Shown piece after piece: positions 34,217-47,146 of a stretch of 64,000 nt of DNA. A program made the position numbers and the translations under genes. The first letter of the stretch is position 1, and the number at the start of each line of letters is the position of its first letter. The notes under the pieces are model-generated. The model was not told where the DNA came from, ran no database searches, and saw only the letters and a list, made by a program, of their open reading frames with translations. This DNA comes from Glandiceps talaboti. Its lineage: Eukaryota > Hemichordata > Enteropneusta > Spengelidae. Location of the stretch: positions 27,740,725 to 27,804,724 of the forward strand of contig NC_135555.1 in assembly GCF_964340395.1 (NCBI RefSeq), written 5' to 3'.

Positions 34217-36878
34217 GACCGAGGGGAGTATTATTCGTTCCAGGGCTAACTGGTACGAACTAGGTGAAAAGAATACTAAGTACTTCCTGAGTCTCGAAAA
34301 AGCTAATGCGAACAAGTCCAAAATTACTCAACTTATGAATAATCAGGGTCAAATAGTCACCAACCACGCGGATATCTCGCAAGAGATCAAGTCCTTTTAT
34401 TCCAATTTATATAGTAGTAGACAGCCTGAGCCTCAGAACATTGAAGAGTTTTTTACCGGTCTAAACTTACCCAAGTTAAGTGAAACCAATAGATTAGTGT
34501 GCGAGGGTCCAATTTCCCTTGATGAAGCGTTTAATGCGTTAACTGATATGCCCAAAAACAAAACTCCGGGAAATGATGGACTCACTGGTGAATTTTTTAT
34601 CACATTTTGGCCTCTTATTGGACCTTTTGTTGTCAATTGCTTGAACGCTGCATGTGACAAAGGAGAACTAACCCCTAGCCAAAAACAAGGAGTAATTACC
34701 CTCATAGAAAAGAAGGACAAAGATAAACGTTTTATTAAGAATTGGAGGCCAATTACTTTACTCAATGTAGACTACAAAATTGGTGCGAAATGCATCGCTA
34801 AGCGCCTAGAGAAGGTTCTCCCTTTTGTAATTAATGAAACCCAGTCAGCATTTATCAAAGGACGTCAGATTGGGGACTGTGTTCGTATTATTGAAGGTAT
34901 CATGGAGTATACGAAAATAGTAGACCTACCAGGAATTCTTGTCGCATTAGATTTTGAGAAAGCCTTCGACAGTCTGGAGTGGCCTTTTTTATTTAAAACT
35001 CTAGATAAGTTTAATTTTGGTACCTCCTTAAGTAAATGGATTCATTTATTCTATTCGAACCCAAGCAGCTGTGTTATGAATCGGGGACTCACCACAGGAT
35101 ATTTTGACATCAAAAGAGGTGTACGCCAAGGCGACCCCCTATCCCCCATACTGTTTATTTTAGGTCTAGAAATACTTTTAGTATCAATTATTCAAAAAGA
35201 TTCCATAAAGGGCATAGACATTTCAGGTACACAGGTCAAGAATTCTGCATTTGCGGACGATTTAACATGTTTTATATCAGACGAAGACTCTGTAGTAAAT
35301 CTTATGTCTCTGCTGCGTAATTTCCATTCTGCTTCTGGTCTCTCACTCAACCGTTGTAAAACAGAAGCAATGTGGCTGGGTAAATGGAGGCATAGACAGG
35401 ATGAGCCTTTTGACTTCAAATGGTCTAAAACGCCAATAAAAATTGTCGGAATATTCTTTTCCTACAACACTTCACTTGCATATTCAGAAAATATATCGGC
35501 CCCGCTTAAGTCTATGCATCGTTTACTCAACCTGTGGAACTCTAGAGGGCTAACTTTGATTGGTAAGATTCAAATCATAAAGTCACTTATCATCCCAAAG
35601 TTTCTGTATATTTTTAATCTCATCCAAGTCAAGAAAAGGGATATTAAGATTTTAAATAGTCATATTCACCGTTTCATATGGAAAGGTCCGGATAGAATTA
35701 GTAGAAACACATTGATTGGTGATATTAATGAAGGGGGGTTAGGTATGATTGATATTTTTGCTTTGTACAAGGCCTTCAGAGTAACTTGGCTAAGTAGATA
35801 CCATGTTGATGATTTCAAACACCCATGGAAATTAATATTAGACTTCTTTCTGAGGCCTATTGGTGGTAAGCTTATTTTGCGATGTAATTATAATGTCAAT
35901 TTATTGCCAGTTGTACTTCCAAGTTTCTTTAAAGAAAGCCTTGTGTGTTGGAGTGAAATCAATTATATTTCTAATCTCCCTACAGAACACCAAGTTATCT
36001 GGAACAATTCAGAAATTCTCGTGAATCATAAGTCTGTATTTAACCAGTTTTTATACGGAATAGGAATTGTATTTGTTGCTGATATTTTTAACGAAGAAAA
36101 TAAGTTGAAAGGCTGGGAGGAACTCTCTCGTCTAGGGTGTAATCACAATAATCTTTTATGTTGGTACGGTATTTTGCATTTGATTCCGACTCCATGGAAA
36201 AAGGGCAAGGCAGAGATTGTAAGGCCAGAGATACCAATTGGTTTTCTTAATTGTGGCAAACTAACACGTCTTAATGAATGCAAAACTAGGCATATCAGGA
36301 AAAGATTGACATCAGATTACTTTATCCCCCCTAAGGCTAAAATTTATTTTGCAAGTTTTCTTGACATCCAAAACGATGAGTGGTCAAAAATCTTTACCTT
36401 GCCTTTTTGGACGACGATGAATTCAAAGCTCCAAGAATTTCAGTTTAAAATTTTACATAATATACTCTATACAAATTATGTGTTATGTCGTATGAATCCC
36501 CCGAGAGTCAACAGTAGCTACTGTACATTTTGCAATATGGAGGATGAAACCCTTGTTCATTTGTTTGTTAAATGTGAATGTGTTGTTGTTATTTGGAAAA
36601 GCTTTCTTCTCTTGTGGGGGAAAGCTATTAATTCACCATTGACATTGTCTACTAAGCAGATACTTCTTGGTGACCCATCATTCAACATACTGTTCAACTA
36701 TCTTATTTTGATTGTCAAAAAAACAGTCTATGATTGCAAAATTAGGAAAGCTATTCCTTCATTCAATCTTGTCAAAGTAAATGTCAGAATCGCTAGAGAG
36801 ACAGAGATTTTTATAGCGAAGAGGAAAAATAAGCTAGAAATTTGCTCGAACAAGTGGGACAATCTAAGAATCGAGTGA
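34217..36878 (+). CDS. L1/Tx1-type LINE reverse transcriptase, long uninterrupted frame
   Basis: The first Met is at 34335, but the same frame is open from 34217 (SIIRSRANWYELGEKNTKYF). Numbering from that Met: PGNDGLTGEFF at about 75, NWRPITLLN near 135, QSAFIKGRQIGD near 170, LDFEKAFDS near 200 (catalytic Asp), GVRQGDPLSPILF near 260, FADD at 306-309 (catalytic DD) and SGLSLN..KTEAM near 335. A Cys/His zinc-knuckle region (CTFCNMEDETLVHLF..C) starts near 730. About 850 residues without a stop in an otherwise decayed locus suggests a fairly young insertion. It is an orphan domain, because the endonuclease frame is broken. Confidence 0.92.
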
Positions 36879-38177
36879 TACTTCTGCATTATAGGATTCC
36901 AATCACTTTACAGCATTTTATAGCAATTTATACCGTGCAATGTAACCCTTTCTCCTTTTGGCGTGACTTTGGTAGATAAACATAGAGACGCAAGTGATGA
37001 ACGTATTCAGTTATTCGTAGTGCAAAATTTCGTTATATAAATGACATTTTTCCTCAAAATTTTGAAGAAACAAAATGTTTTTAGGTGACTTCTAAATCAG
37101 TCAAATCAAACTATATATTAATGCGAGATAAACTTTAGTTTTTAATTTGTTTTTGTGGACAATGTTCAAATTCGACTGATGAATCCTGCAACTCGAATCT
37201 AACACGATCAATGCACCGCACCGTTCACCAGCCAGACGAAAATGGTCGACATGTTGTTGACTAGCTGAGAAATGATAAGGAACTTGTGAGACAGTCCGAA
37301 TAAATAGATGTAAAATCCGACGTTTCGAATAAAAATTCTTCTTAAAGGTATTTTTAGGCAAGACATGTTAGGCAAACACCTAAATATATCTGAAACATTA
37401 AACACTTAGTTGACTAGCCGACTGTACGAATGCCATAGAAGGCATCGAATGAAGAACATTGAAAAAAGTAAGCATGAAACTGATTTGCACAGGAAAGAAA
37501 ATCTTTTAGTTTCGTGATTTTTTCACAATGAAGACTATGCGTAATTGATCACAGTTTGGGGTCATGAATAACGGACGATAGGTGTTTACTTTTATTGTCT
37601 ACAACCTAAAGTACACAAATTTGCGTCGAGACATGAATATTCACCGTGGCCGTAGTACATAGTAACTACTGGTAGCTACTCGTCACAACTCTTTAGGGCG
37701 CGTAATTATGATGTTTTTGATTTTGATTTTGCCCCTTAATTTGTTGAACACAGATTCGTTTAGTTTCTGAAGCGATACCTCTGCTGCACTCTGTCTGGGT
37801 GGTTGATTTCTGTTCCGTGTGTGTTCAACTGTGACTTTATGGCCCTCTGATTGGCCGTGAGTGATTAAATTAGAATGTCTAAAATTGTCGGTACTAAGTA
37901 CAAAGGGGCCCTTAGAATTGTTGGCAAAAGATGACTTACACGACGCAACATTTAGTCCTAATTCTGCAGCTTGTATACGTTGTATACGTTAGTTGTACGT
38001 TGATAACATGTTTATTGCCACAGGACAAGTTGTATGCCTTTGATGTCATAACAATCTCCCTACTACTACATTCCATAGAGCTGTTGGTCAGAAGGACCAG
38101 CAGTACTCAGAAACTCTTGGTCCTGGCTGAAAACTGTTGGTCTTGGACCAACGGACCAGCGTTAATTTCGCACACTG

Positions 38178-41100
38178 TGTTCAACTACTTGTCATAGCTG
38201 TTGAACTACTTGTCATAGCTGTTGAACTACTTGTCATAGCTATTGAACTACTTGTCATAGCTATTGAACTACTAGCTGTTGAACTACTTGTTATAGCTGT
38301 TGAACTACTTGTCATAGCTGTTGAACTACTAGCTGTTGAACTACTTGTTATAGCTGTTGAACTACTTGTTATAGCTGTTGAACTACTTGTCATAGCTATT
38401 GAACTACTAGCTGTTGAACTACTTGTTATAGCTGTTGAACTACTTGTCATAGCTGTTGAACTACTTGTTATAGCTGTTGAACTACTTGTTATAGCTGTTG
38501 AACTACTTGTCATAGCTGTTGAACTACTTGTCATAGCTGTTGAACTACTTGTTATAGCTGTTGAACTACTTGTTATAGCTGTTGAACTACTAGCTGTTGA
38601 ACTACTTGTTATAGCTGTTGAACTACTAGCTGTTGAACTACTTGTTATAGCTGTTGAACTACTTGTCATAGCTGTTGAACTACTTGTTATAGCTGTTGAA
38701 CTACTTGTTATAGCTGTTGAACTACTTGTTATAGCTGTTGAACTACTTGTTATAGCTGTTGAACTACTAGCTGTTGAACTACTTGTTATAGCTGTTGAAC
38801 TACTTGTTATAGCTGTTGAACTACTAGCTGTTGAACTACTAGCTGTTGATCTACTTGTTATAGCTGTTGAACTACTTGTCATAGCTGTTGAACTACTAGC
38901 TGTTGAACTACTTGTCATAGCTGTTGAACTACTTGTTATAGCTGTTGAACTACTAGCTGTTGAACTACTTGTTATAGCTGTTGAACTACTAGCTGTTGAA
39001 CTACTTGTCATAGCTGTTGAACTACTTGTTATAGCTGTTGAACTACTTGTTATAGCTGTTGAACTACTTGTCATAGCTGTTTAACTACTTGTCATAGCTG
39101 TTTAACTACTTGTCATAGCTGTTGAACTACTTGTCATAGCTGTTGAACTACTAGCTGTTGAACTACTTGTTATAGCTGTTGAACTACTTGTTATAGCTGT
39201 TGAACTACTTGTTATAGCTGTTTAACTACTTGTCATAGCTGTTGAACTACTAGCTGTTGAACTACTTGTCATAGCTGTTGAACTACTTGTTATAGCTGTT
39301 GAACTACTAGCTGTTGAACTACTTGTTATAGCTGTTGAACTACTAGCTGTTGAACTACTTGTCATAGCTGTTGAACTACTTGTTATAGCTGTTGAACTAC
39401 TTGTTATAGCTGTTGAACTACTTGTCATAGCTGTTGAACTACTAGCTGTTGAACTACTTGTTATAGCTGTTGAACTACTTGTCATAGCTGTTGAACTACT
39501 TGTTATAGCTGTTGAACTACTAGCTGTTGAACTACTTGTTATAGCTGTTGAACTACTTGTTATAGCTGTTGAACTACTAGCTGTTGAACTACTTGTTATA
39601 GCTGTTGAACTACTAGCTGTTGAACTACTTGTTATAGCTGTTGAACTACTTGTTATAGCTGTTGAACTACTTGTCATAGCTGTTGAACTACTTGTCATAG
39701 CTGTTGAACTACTTGTTATAGCTGTTGAACTACTTGTTATAGCTGTTGAACTACTAGCTGTTGAACTACTTGTTATAGCTGTTGAACTACTTGTCATAGC
39801 TGTTGAACTACTTGTTATAGCTGTTGATCTACTTGTTATAGCTGTTGAACTACTTGTTATAGCTGTTGAACTACTAGCTGTTGAACTACTTGTTATAGCT
39901 GTTGAACTACTAGCTGTTGAACTACTTGTCATAGCTGTTGAACTACTTGTTATAGCTGTTGAACTACTTGTTATAGCTGTTGAACTACTAGCTGTTGAAC
40001 TACTAGCTGTTGAACTACTTGTTATAGCTGTTGAACTACTAGCTGTTGAACTACTAGCTGTTGAACTACTAGCTGTTGAACTACTTGTTATAGCTGTTGA
40101 ACTACTAGCTGTTGAACTACTTGTTATAGCTGTTGAACTACTTGTCATAGCTGTTGAACTACTTGTCATAGCTGTTGAACTACTTGTCATAGCTGTTGAA
40201 CTACTTGTTATAGCTGTTGAACTACTTGTTATAGCTGTTTAACTACTAGCTGTTGAACTACTTGTCATAGCTGTTGAACTACTTGTTATAGCTGTTGAAC
40301 TACTTGTTATAGCTGTTGAACTACTTGTTATAGCTGTTGAACTACTTGTCATAGCTGTTGAACTACTTGTCATAGCTGTTGAACTACTTGTTATAGCTGT
40401 TGAACTACTAGCTGTTGAACTACTTGTCATAGCTGTTGAACTACTTGTCATAGCTGTTGAACTACTTGTCATAGCTGTTGAACTACTTGTTATAGCTGTT
40501 GAACTACTTGTCATAGCTGTTGAACTACTTGTTATAGCTGTTGAACTACTTGTTATAGCTGTTGAACTACTAGCTGTTGAACTACTTGTTATAGCTGTTG
40601 AACTACTAGCTGTTGAACTACTTGTTATAGCTGTTGAACTACTAGCTGTTGAACTACTTGTTATAGCTGTTGAACTACTTGTTATAGCTGTTGAACTACT
40701 TGTCATAGCTGTTGAACTACTTGTTATAGCTGTTGAACTACTTGTTATAGCTGTTGAACTACTAGCTGTTGAACTACTTGTTATAGCTGTTGAACTACTA
40801 GCTGTTGAACTACTTGTTATAGCTGTTGAACTACTAGCTGTTGAACTACTTGTCATAGCTGTTGAACTACTTGTTATAGCTGTTGAACTACTAGCTGTTG
40901 AACTACTTGTTATAGCTGTTGAACTACTAGCTGTTGAACTACTTGTTATAGCTGTTGAACTACTAGCTGTTGAACTACTTGTTATAGCTGTTGAACTACT
41001 TGTTATAGCTGTTGAACTACTTGTCATAGCTGTTGAACTACTTGTTATAGCTGTTGAACTACTTGTTATAGCTGTTGAACTACTTGTCATAGCTGTTGAA

Positions 41101-42774
41101 CTACTTGTTATAGCTGTTGAACTACTTGTTATAGCTGTTGAACTACTTGTCATAGCTGTTGAACTACTTGTTATAGCTGTTGAACTACTTGTTATAGCTG
41201 TTGAACTACTTGTTATAGCTGTTGAACTACTTGTTATAGCTGTTGAACTACTTGTCATAGCTGTTGAACTACTTGTTATAGCTGTTGAACTACTTGTTAT
41301 AGCTGTTGAACTACTAGCTGTTGAACTACTTGTTATAGCTGTTGAACTACTTGTTATAGCTGTTGAACTACTTGTTATAGCTGTTGAACTACTTGTTATA
41401 GCTGTTGAACTACTTGTCATAGCTGTTGAACTACTTGTCATAGCTGTTGAACTACTTGTCATAGCTGTTGAACTACTAGCTGTTGATCTACTTGTCATAG
41501 CTGTTGAACTACTTGTTATAGCTGTTGAACTACTTGTCATAGCTGTTGAACTACTTGTTATAGCTGTTGAACTACTAGCTGTTGAACTACTTGTTATAGC
41601 TGTTGAACTACTTGTCATAGCTGTTGAACTACTTGTTATAGCTGTTGAACTACTAGCTGTTGAACTACTTGTTATAGCTGTTGAACTACTAGCTGTTGAA
41701 CTACTTGTTATAGCTGTTGAACTACTAGCTGTTGAACTACTTGTTATAGCTGTTGAACTACTTGTTATAGCTGTTGAACTACTTGTTATAGCTGTTGAAC
41801 TACTAGCTGTTGAACTACTTGTCATAGCTGTTGAACTACTTGTTATAGCTGTTGAACTACTTGTCATAGCTGTTGAACTACTTGTTATAGCTGTTGAACT
41901 ACTTGTTATAGCTGTTGAACTACTTGTCATAGCTGTTGAACTACTTGTCATAGCTGTTGAACTACTTGTCATAGCTGTTGAACTACTAGCTGTTGATCTA
42001 CTTGTCATAGCTGTTGAACTACTTGTTATAGCTGTTGAACTACTTGTCATAGCTGTTGAACTACTTGTTATAGCTGTTGAACTACTTGTTATAGCTGTTG
42101 AACTACTTGTTATAGCTGTTGAACTACTAGCTGTTGAACTACTTGTCATAGCTGTTGAACTACTTGTTATAGCTGTTGAACTACTTGTCATAGCTGTTGA
42201 ACTACTTGTTATAGCTGTTGAACTACTTGTTATAGCTGTTGAACTACTTGTTATAGCTGTTGAACTACTTGTCATAGCTGTTGAACTACTTGTTATAGCT
42301 GTTGAACTACTTGTTATAGCTGTTGAACTACTTGTTATAGCTGTTGAACTACTTGTTATAGCTGTTGAACTACTTGTTATAGCTGTTGAACTACTTGTTA
42401 TAGCTGTTGAACTACTAGCTGTTGAACTACTTGTTATAGCTGTTGAACTACTTGTTATAGCTGTTGAACTACTTGTCATAGCTGTTGAACTACTTGTCAT
42501 AGCTGTTGAACTACTTGTTATAGCTGTTGAACTACTTGTTATAGCTGTTGAACTACTTGTTATAGCTGTTGAACTACTTGTCATAGCTGTTGAACTACTT
42601 GTTATAGCTGTTGAACTACTTGTCATAGCTGTTGAACTACTTGTTATAGCTGTTGAACTACTTGTTATAGCTGTTGATCTACTTGTTATAGCTGTTGAAC
42701 TACTAGCTGTTGAACTACTTGTTATAGCTGTTGAACTACTTGCCATAGCTGTTGAACTACTTGTCATAGCTGTT
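38178..42774 (+). repeat. 4.6-kb minisatellite derived from reverse-transcriptase coding sequence
   Basis: Array of two unit lengths: 21 bp (CTACTTGTYATAGCTGTT then GAA, encoding LLVIAVE) and 15 bp (CTACTAGCTGTTGAA, encoding LLAVE), the short unit lacking 6 bp. Variants are GTC/GTT, GAA/TAA, GAA/GAT and GTT/ATT. All length changes are multiples of three, so the plus frame persists except for four GAA-to-TAA stops (near 39082, 39103, 39223 and 40230). It is in frame with LINE-2 on both sides: FVIAVE to the left of the hAT, and VIAVRSYDQVKGIQL at the right edge. The long plus and minus open frames are products of repetition and not genes. Confidence 0.95.
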
Positions 42775-43606
42775 CGGTCCTATGACCAGGTCAAGGGTAT
42801 ACAGCTTCCTTATGGTCAGATACAAGTTTTGCTGATGAGACTACACTAACTTTGAGAGATCAAAATGCTCTTTCTATTTTGAATCACTTCTCTAAATTTG
42901 CTGGGCTTGAAGTTAATCTAAGTTACTTCTATTGGGTGGTTTAAAACAACAATGGGAAGACATGGGGGAGATTACACCATCTGATGAGCCAATAATACAT
43001 CTGGAAATTTTTCTGGGGCATGCTAAAATTAATCATATAAAAATATGTATCTTACATTTATATATATTGAAGATTTGCTGGACGTACAAGGTAACTTAAT
43101 GACATATGAAAAATTTACCAAAAATTATCATAGAATTTCCACTGACTTTGTTACTTTCTTAGGTCTAATTAATGCCTAAACGTTGGAAAGATCTTATTCT
43201 TGAGGGTAGTTATGTACCCTATACAAATATCAGTGAAAGAAATACTGTGTCAGAAATGGTAAAACAAAGGATTTCTATAGGCTTTTAATTGAGAAAAAAT
43301 TAAGCTGTCCGATTTTGGAAGAGAAATTTAGTGGCATGGAGTATGCTCAAGATAAAGACAAATTGACAGACTGGAAACAAGTTTGGGCTCTACCCTATAA
43401 AGTCACAAAAGTTAAAAATTTTACATCGTATTGATATTGTGGCTGCCAACCAGTTTCTTTTCTGAAATAAATGTGGGGAACAATAGCGATTATAACTACT
43501 GTGACCAAAAAGAAACGCTTGAACCCCTTTTCTGGCATTGCACTACTACAAAGCTTTTTTGGGAAGAGTTAGAAGTAGTTTTAAGAAGGAAAATGGAAAA
43601 TGAATG
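42775..43606 (+). pseudogene. LINE-2 reverse transcriptase, 3' piece
   Basis: Directly after the array the frame reads RSYDQVKGIQLPYG and then, after a frameshift, SFADETTLTLRDQNALSILN and FSKFAGLEVNL. These are reverse-transcriptase motif A-C region equivalents (FADE where active copies have FADD). Further on a degenerate C-terminus reads KLKILHRIDIVAANQFLF, then YCDQKETLEPLFWHCTTT and KLFWEELE, the zinc-knuckle region of L1/Tx1-type LINEs. Stops and frameshifts are scattered. The copy is cut at about 43606, where family A begins. Confidence 0.8.
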
Positions 43607-44440
43607 CATCTAGGGGTGTATGGACGAAGAAATATTAAGCATACAATGATTCCATGAGTAATATGCAAATTAGGTGTAAAAATGTTCATTTTGGTCAAAA
43701 ACTTATATCACAAAAAATGCTTGGTCAATGAGTCTGAAATTTTGTGAGATGTTTCCGAAAGTGTTATTCTGCAGATTTTCTTCAAAACATTTTGACAAAA
43801 TTGGCCCTAGCAACCATGACCACACCCTTAGCAACAACCAAATGGCAGTATATTTAGGTCAAAAAACAACATCATCTGCTAGGCAAGTGAGTAAACACTC
43901 AAAAATGTATACAAATACCCTAGCAACCATGACCACGCCCATAGCAACAGCCAAACGGTCGTGTATTTTACATAGATAACAACAGGGATTAATAGACAAT
44001 TGAATAAACATTCAATTCAAATGCCTAGCAACAAGACCACGCCCATAGCAACAGCCAAATAATCATGTATATTGCAAAGATAACAGGAATAGAAAGACAA
44101 ATGAATAAACATTCAAAAAATGTATGCAAATGTGCCTAGCAACAAGACCACGCTCATAGCAACAGCCAAATGACCACATATATTGCAAAGATAACAACGG
44201 GGATTAATAGACAATTGAATGAACATTCAAAAATGTATGTAAATATGCCTAGCAACAAGACCACACCCATAGCAACAGCCAAATGATAGTGTATATCGCA
44301 AAGATAGCAACATGGTTGAATATAGGCAACTGGATAGTCATTCAGCAAATGAACACCTATTGTTAGCATGGACTAGCATATGGATAAACATTTTTAAAAA
44401 CTGTACAGTTGTGCTACAATGCCATTGGTGGTATTTTTAT
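43607..44440. mobile_element. Repeat family A, copy 4, 5' truncated
   Basis: Enters the family at GAATGCATCTAGGG(G)TGTATGGAC, runs through the tandem CACGCCC block and ends at CAGTTGTGCTACAATGCCATTGG. It is immediately followed by another family A copy. Confidence 0.75.
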
Positions 44441-46140
44441 AGGCATGGCAAAGTGTCTGTCTGTGTGTGTGTGTGTGAATGTGTGCGTGTGTGTGTAAAC
44501 AACTTAAAGTCAAAAACCGCTGGACTAGTTGCCATGATATTTGGTGGATGTATTACCTTGGGTGTCTAGTTGAGAAATTGTTCAAATCAAAATGAAAATC
44601 TTATCACCAGTGTGTGATTTGGGTAAAAAAATGTGATTCCTGGTCAAAAAACTTAAACTCAAAAAGTACTGGGCAGATTGGTGTGAAATTTGGTGGGAAC
44701 ATTCTTAGGGATATTTAGATTAAGAATTGGTCATTACATGGTGATCCAATCAGTGATATGCAAATTAGGGCTAAGAATGTGTCTTTTTGGTTAAAATCTA
44801 TCACTCCAAATCTACTGAGCAGATGGGTTGAAATTTGGTTGGAGCGTTCTTAGTTGTGTTTATATTCTGAATTGTTCATGACATGATGATCCCTTCAATG
44901 ATATGCAAATCAGGTGTAAAATGCTTCTTTTTTTTGAAATTTATACTACAGATTGGCCTAAAATTTACTGGGAATGCAAATTAGGTCTAAAAATCTAAAT
45001 TTTTGTCAAAAACTTGGTGGAAATGTTTCTTGTGGTGTTTTTCTGGCACTATTTTTTCACATCCACCCTAGATAACACAAACACACTGTTTTTCACATAC
45101 CACCCTTGTAACAAAAACACTGTCTGGTACCACCCTAGTAACAAAAACACTGTCTGGTACCACTCTAGTAACAAAAATACTGTCTGGTACCATGTACACC
45201 CTAGTAACAAAAACACTGTCTGGTACCACCCTAGTAACAAATTGATAAGGTTCAGTAGTGCTATAGGCATCGCTAAGTGTCTGACTGTGTGTGTGTGTAA
45301 ACAACTTAAAGTCAAAAACTGTTGGATCAATTGCTTTGATATTTGGTGGTCATGTTGCTTCTGGTGTCTAGTTGGGGAAATTGTTCAAATGAAAATGATT
45401 GCATCAGAGATGTGGGTTTTGGGTCAAACCATGTGATTTTTGGTCAAAATACTTAAACTCAAAAACTATTGCGCAGATTGACATGAAATTTGGTGGGAAC
45501 ATTCTTAGATATGAGTAAATTAAGATTTGTTCATGACATGATGATTCCCTCAGTAATATGCAAATTAAAGCCAAAAATGTGTCTTTTTGGTCAAAAACCT
45601 ATAATTCCAAAACTACTCAGCAGATAGGGCTGAAATTTAACAGGGATGCATCTGCGGGTGTATAGATGAAGAAATATTAAGCATATAATGATCTCATCAG
45701 TAATATGCAAATTAGGTGTACAAATGTGAATTTTGGTCAAAAACTTGTATCGCCCTTATATAATAACAACAACCCAATGGCAGTATATATTTTGCTCAAA
45801 TAACATCATCTGGTAGGCAATTGAGTAAACATTCAAAAAAGGTATGTAAATTTGTCTAGAACGCCCTTAGCAACAACCAAATAATCACATATATTGCAAA
45901 GATATCAGGAATTGAAAGACAAATGAATAAACATTAAAAAAATCTATGCAAATGTGCCTAGCAACAAGACCATGCCGATAGCAACAGCCAAATGATCACA
46001 TATATTGCGAAGATAACAGGGAATAATAGATAATTGAATAAACATTCAAAAAAAATGTATGTAAATTTGCCTAGCAACAAGACTACGCCCATAGCAATAG
46101 CCAAATGATCATGTATATTGCAAAGATAATATCAGGAATT
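44441..46140. mobile_element. Repeat family A, copy 5, composite
   Basis: Two 5' blocks (44441-45050 and 45245-45760) each start with the GGCATxGC..GTGTCTG/(GT)n segment and the CTGGACTAGTTGCC / TTGGATCAATTGC block, and are separated by a short minisatellite. The second leads into the tandem block (45780-46140). The copy stops at GATAATATCAGGAATTCAT. Confidence 0.65.
45085..45245. repeat. About 31-bp minisatellite with a KpnI-like core
   Basis: Five units around ACCCTAGTAACAAAAACACT and GTCTGGTACC. Single degenerate units occur near 14160-14245 and 29835-29870. Confidence 0.85.
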
Positions 46141-47146
46141 CATAAATTTATTTCATTGAATGACATCTAATTCTCTGACATGGACAAGAAGTAAAGAAAG
46201 TCAACACTCTATACTGTTACAATATTGCAATGCATGGTGATGTTATGTCGCCAATTCTATATGACGATACGCGGTAGGGCGTGGAGAATGCACGTAGTAA
46301 TGCACGTAGTATATGGAAGGTGCATGCGTAGTCACTGCGCGCCGCAATGCATCCCTGGGAGAACCACCAATTTTTTTCGCATAGTTAATACGACGCGCAT
46401 GCGTACTAGTCATTGAGCCGCTACGCGGCAGCTTCGCTGCCGCTGCACAAGCTATTAAGGTATAGAGTATAGGTGAATCATTGGTGTTCGTCAACTTTTT
46501 ATATTTTCATCATCTTCTCCGAAAGTGACAGTCAGAATTCTTCGATATTTGTTGTGCATGTTCCCTGGGGGAAGGCTATTCAGATTTGTTCATGCCAAGT
46601 TGATCTGTGCCATTTTCAATTTTTTATGATTTTTTTTTTCAAAAATGATATTTTCATCATCTCCTCAAATACTACTTGTCAGATTGCTTTGATATCTGGT
46701 GTGTTGATGCACAGAGGGTAGCTTACTCAGATTTGTTAATTTCAAGTCAGCACATCTTCTTTTCTATTTTTGATGATTTTTTTTTGTAATTAAAAAAAAA
46801 ATGATATGTTAGTGAGCATCGTGACCGACACCATATTGGAAATCAGTCCACAAGACTTTAAGTAGACTGGCACTTTTCAAAAGACACTATTGACGTCAAA
46901 CAAGCAATGTAATATGTGCTATAGTCATAATTGTGTGCCCAAATGACAAGTGTTTGTTCGAAACAGAGTTGTAAACTTCAAATCCAAATTCTGCACCCCT
47001 TCTACACAATCAGCCAGTCCGCAACAACCTCATTTGCATACAATCTATCCTTCAGATCGCGACCATTACACTTTGAATGGCTGCTCACAGGCCTTATTTT
47101 GGGTTATTTTCAACTCGACGTAACTTTCACTAGAGTCCACCATTTT
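46141..47146. other. Gene-free stretch with a CpG-rich patch
   Basis: The patch at 46255-46445 is unusually rich in CG and GCGC for this window (ACGCGGTAGGGCG, CTGCGCGCCGC, a CGCGGCAGCTTCGCTGCCGC fold). Two related units with TTTTCATCATC and CAGATTTGTT lie at 46490-46790. I could not support a coding exon. Confidence 0.4.

Larger units (their letters stand above)
33628..36950 (+). mobile_element. L1/Tx1-type LINE (LINE-1), 5' truncated, nested in hAT-2
   Basis: The copy starts within the endonuclease, so ORF1 and most of the endonuclease are missing, and ends in a short 3' UTR after 36878. hAT-1 has uninterrupted text where this element sits: the ...TAACATTCCTAAATGG side is at 33627 and the other side resumes at about 36950. 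About 50 bp of the hAT are lost or unalignable at the junction. The right boundary is approximate and no clear duplication was found. Confidence 0.75.
32840..38177. mobile_element. hAT-like element (hAT-2) with 8-bp target duplication, carrying a nested LINE
   Basis: The inverted ends CAGTGTGTGAAATTAAC ... GTTAATTTCGCACACTG are flanked by TGTTGAAC (32832-32839) and TGTTCAAC (38178-38185), a 7/8 match of the size expected for hAT. Subterminal TTGGTCC/GGACCAA repeats occur at both ends. The interior (33280-33627 and 36960-37260) resembles hAT-1 and is interrupted by LINE-1. No transposase. The target is inside the LINE-2 reverse transcriptase. Confidence 0.8.

Noticed and set aside
39222-42767. 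Long minus-strand ORFs (322 and 842 codons, MTSSSTA repeats) and the 315-codon plus ORF as genes
   Set aside because: They arise because 21- and 15-bp units are stop-free multiples of three; the flanks show the array is an expanded LINE fragment.
38178-42774. CRISPR array
   Set aside because: Units are contiguous with no unique spacers; the genome is eukaryotic.
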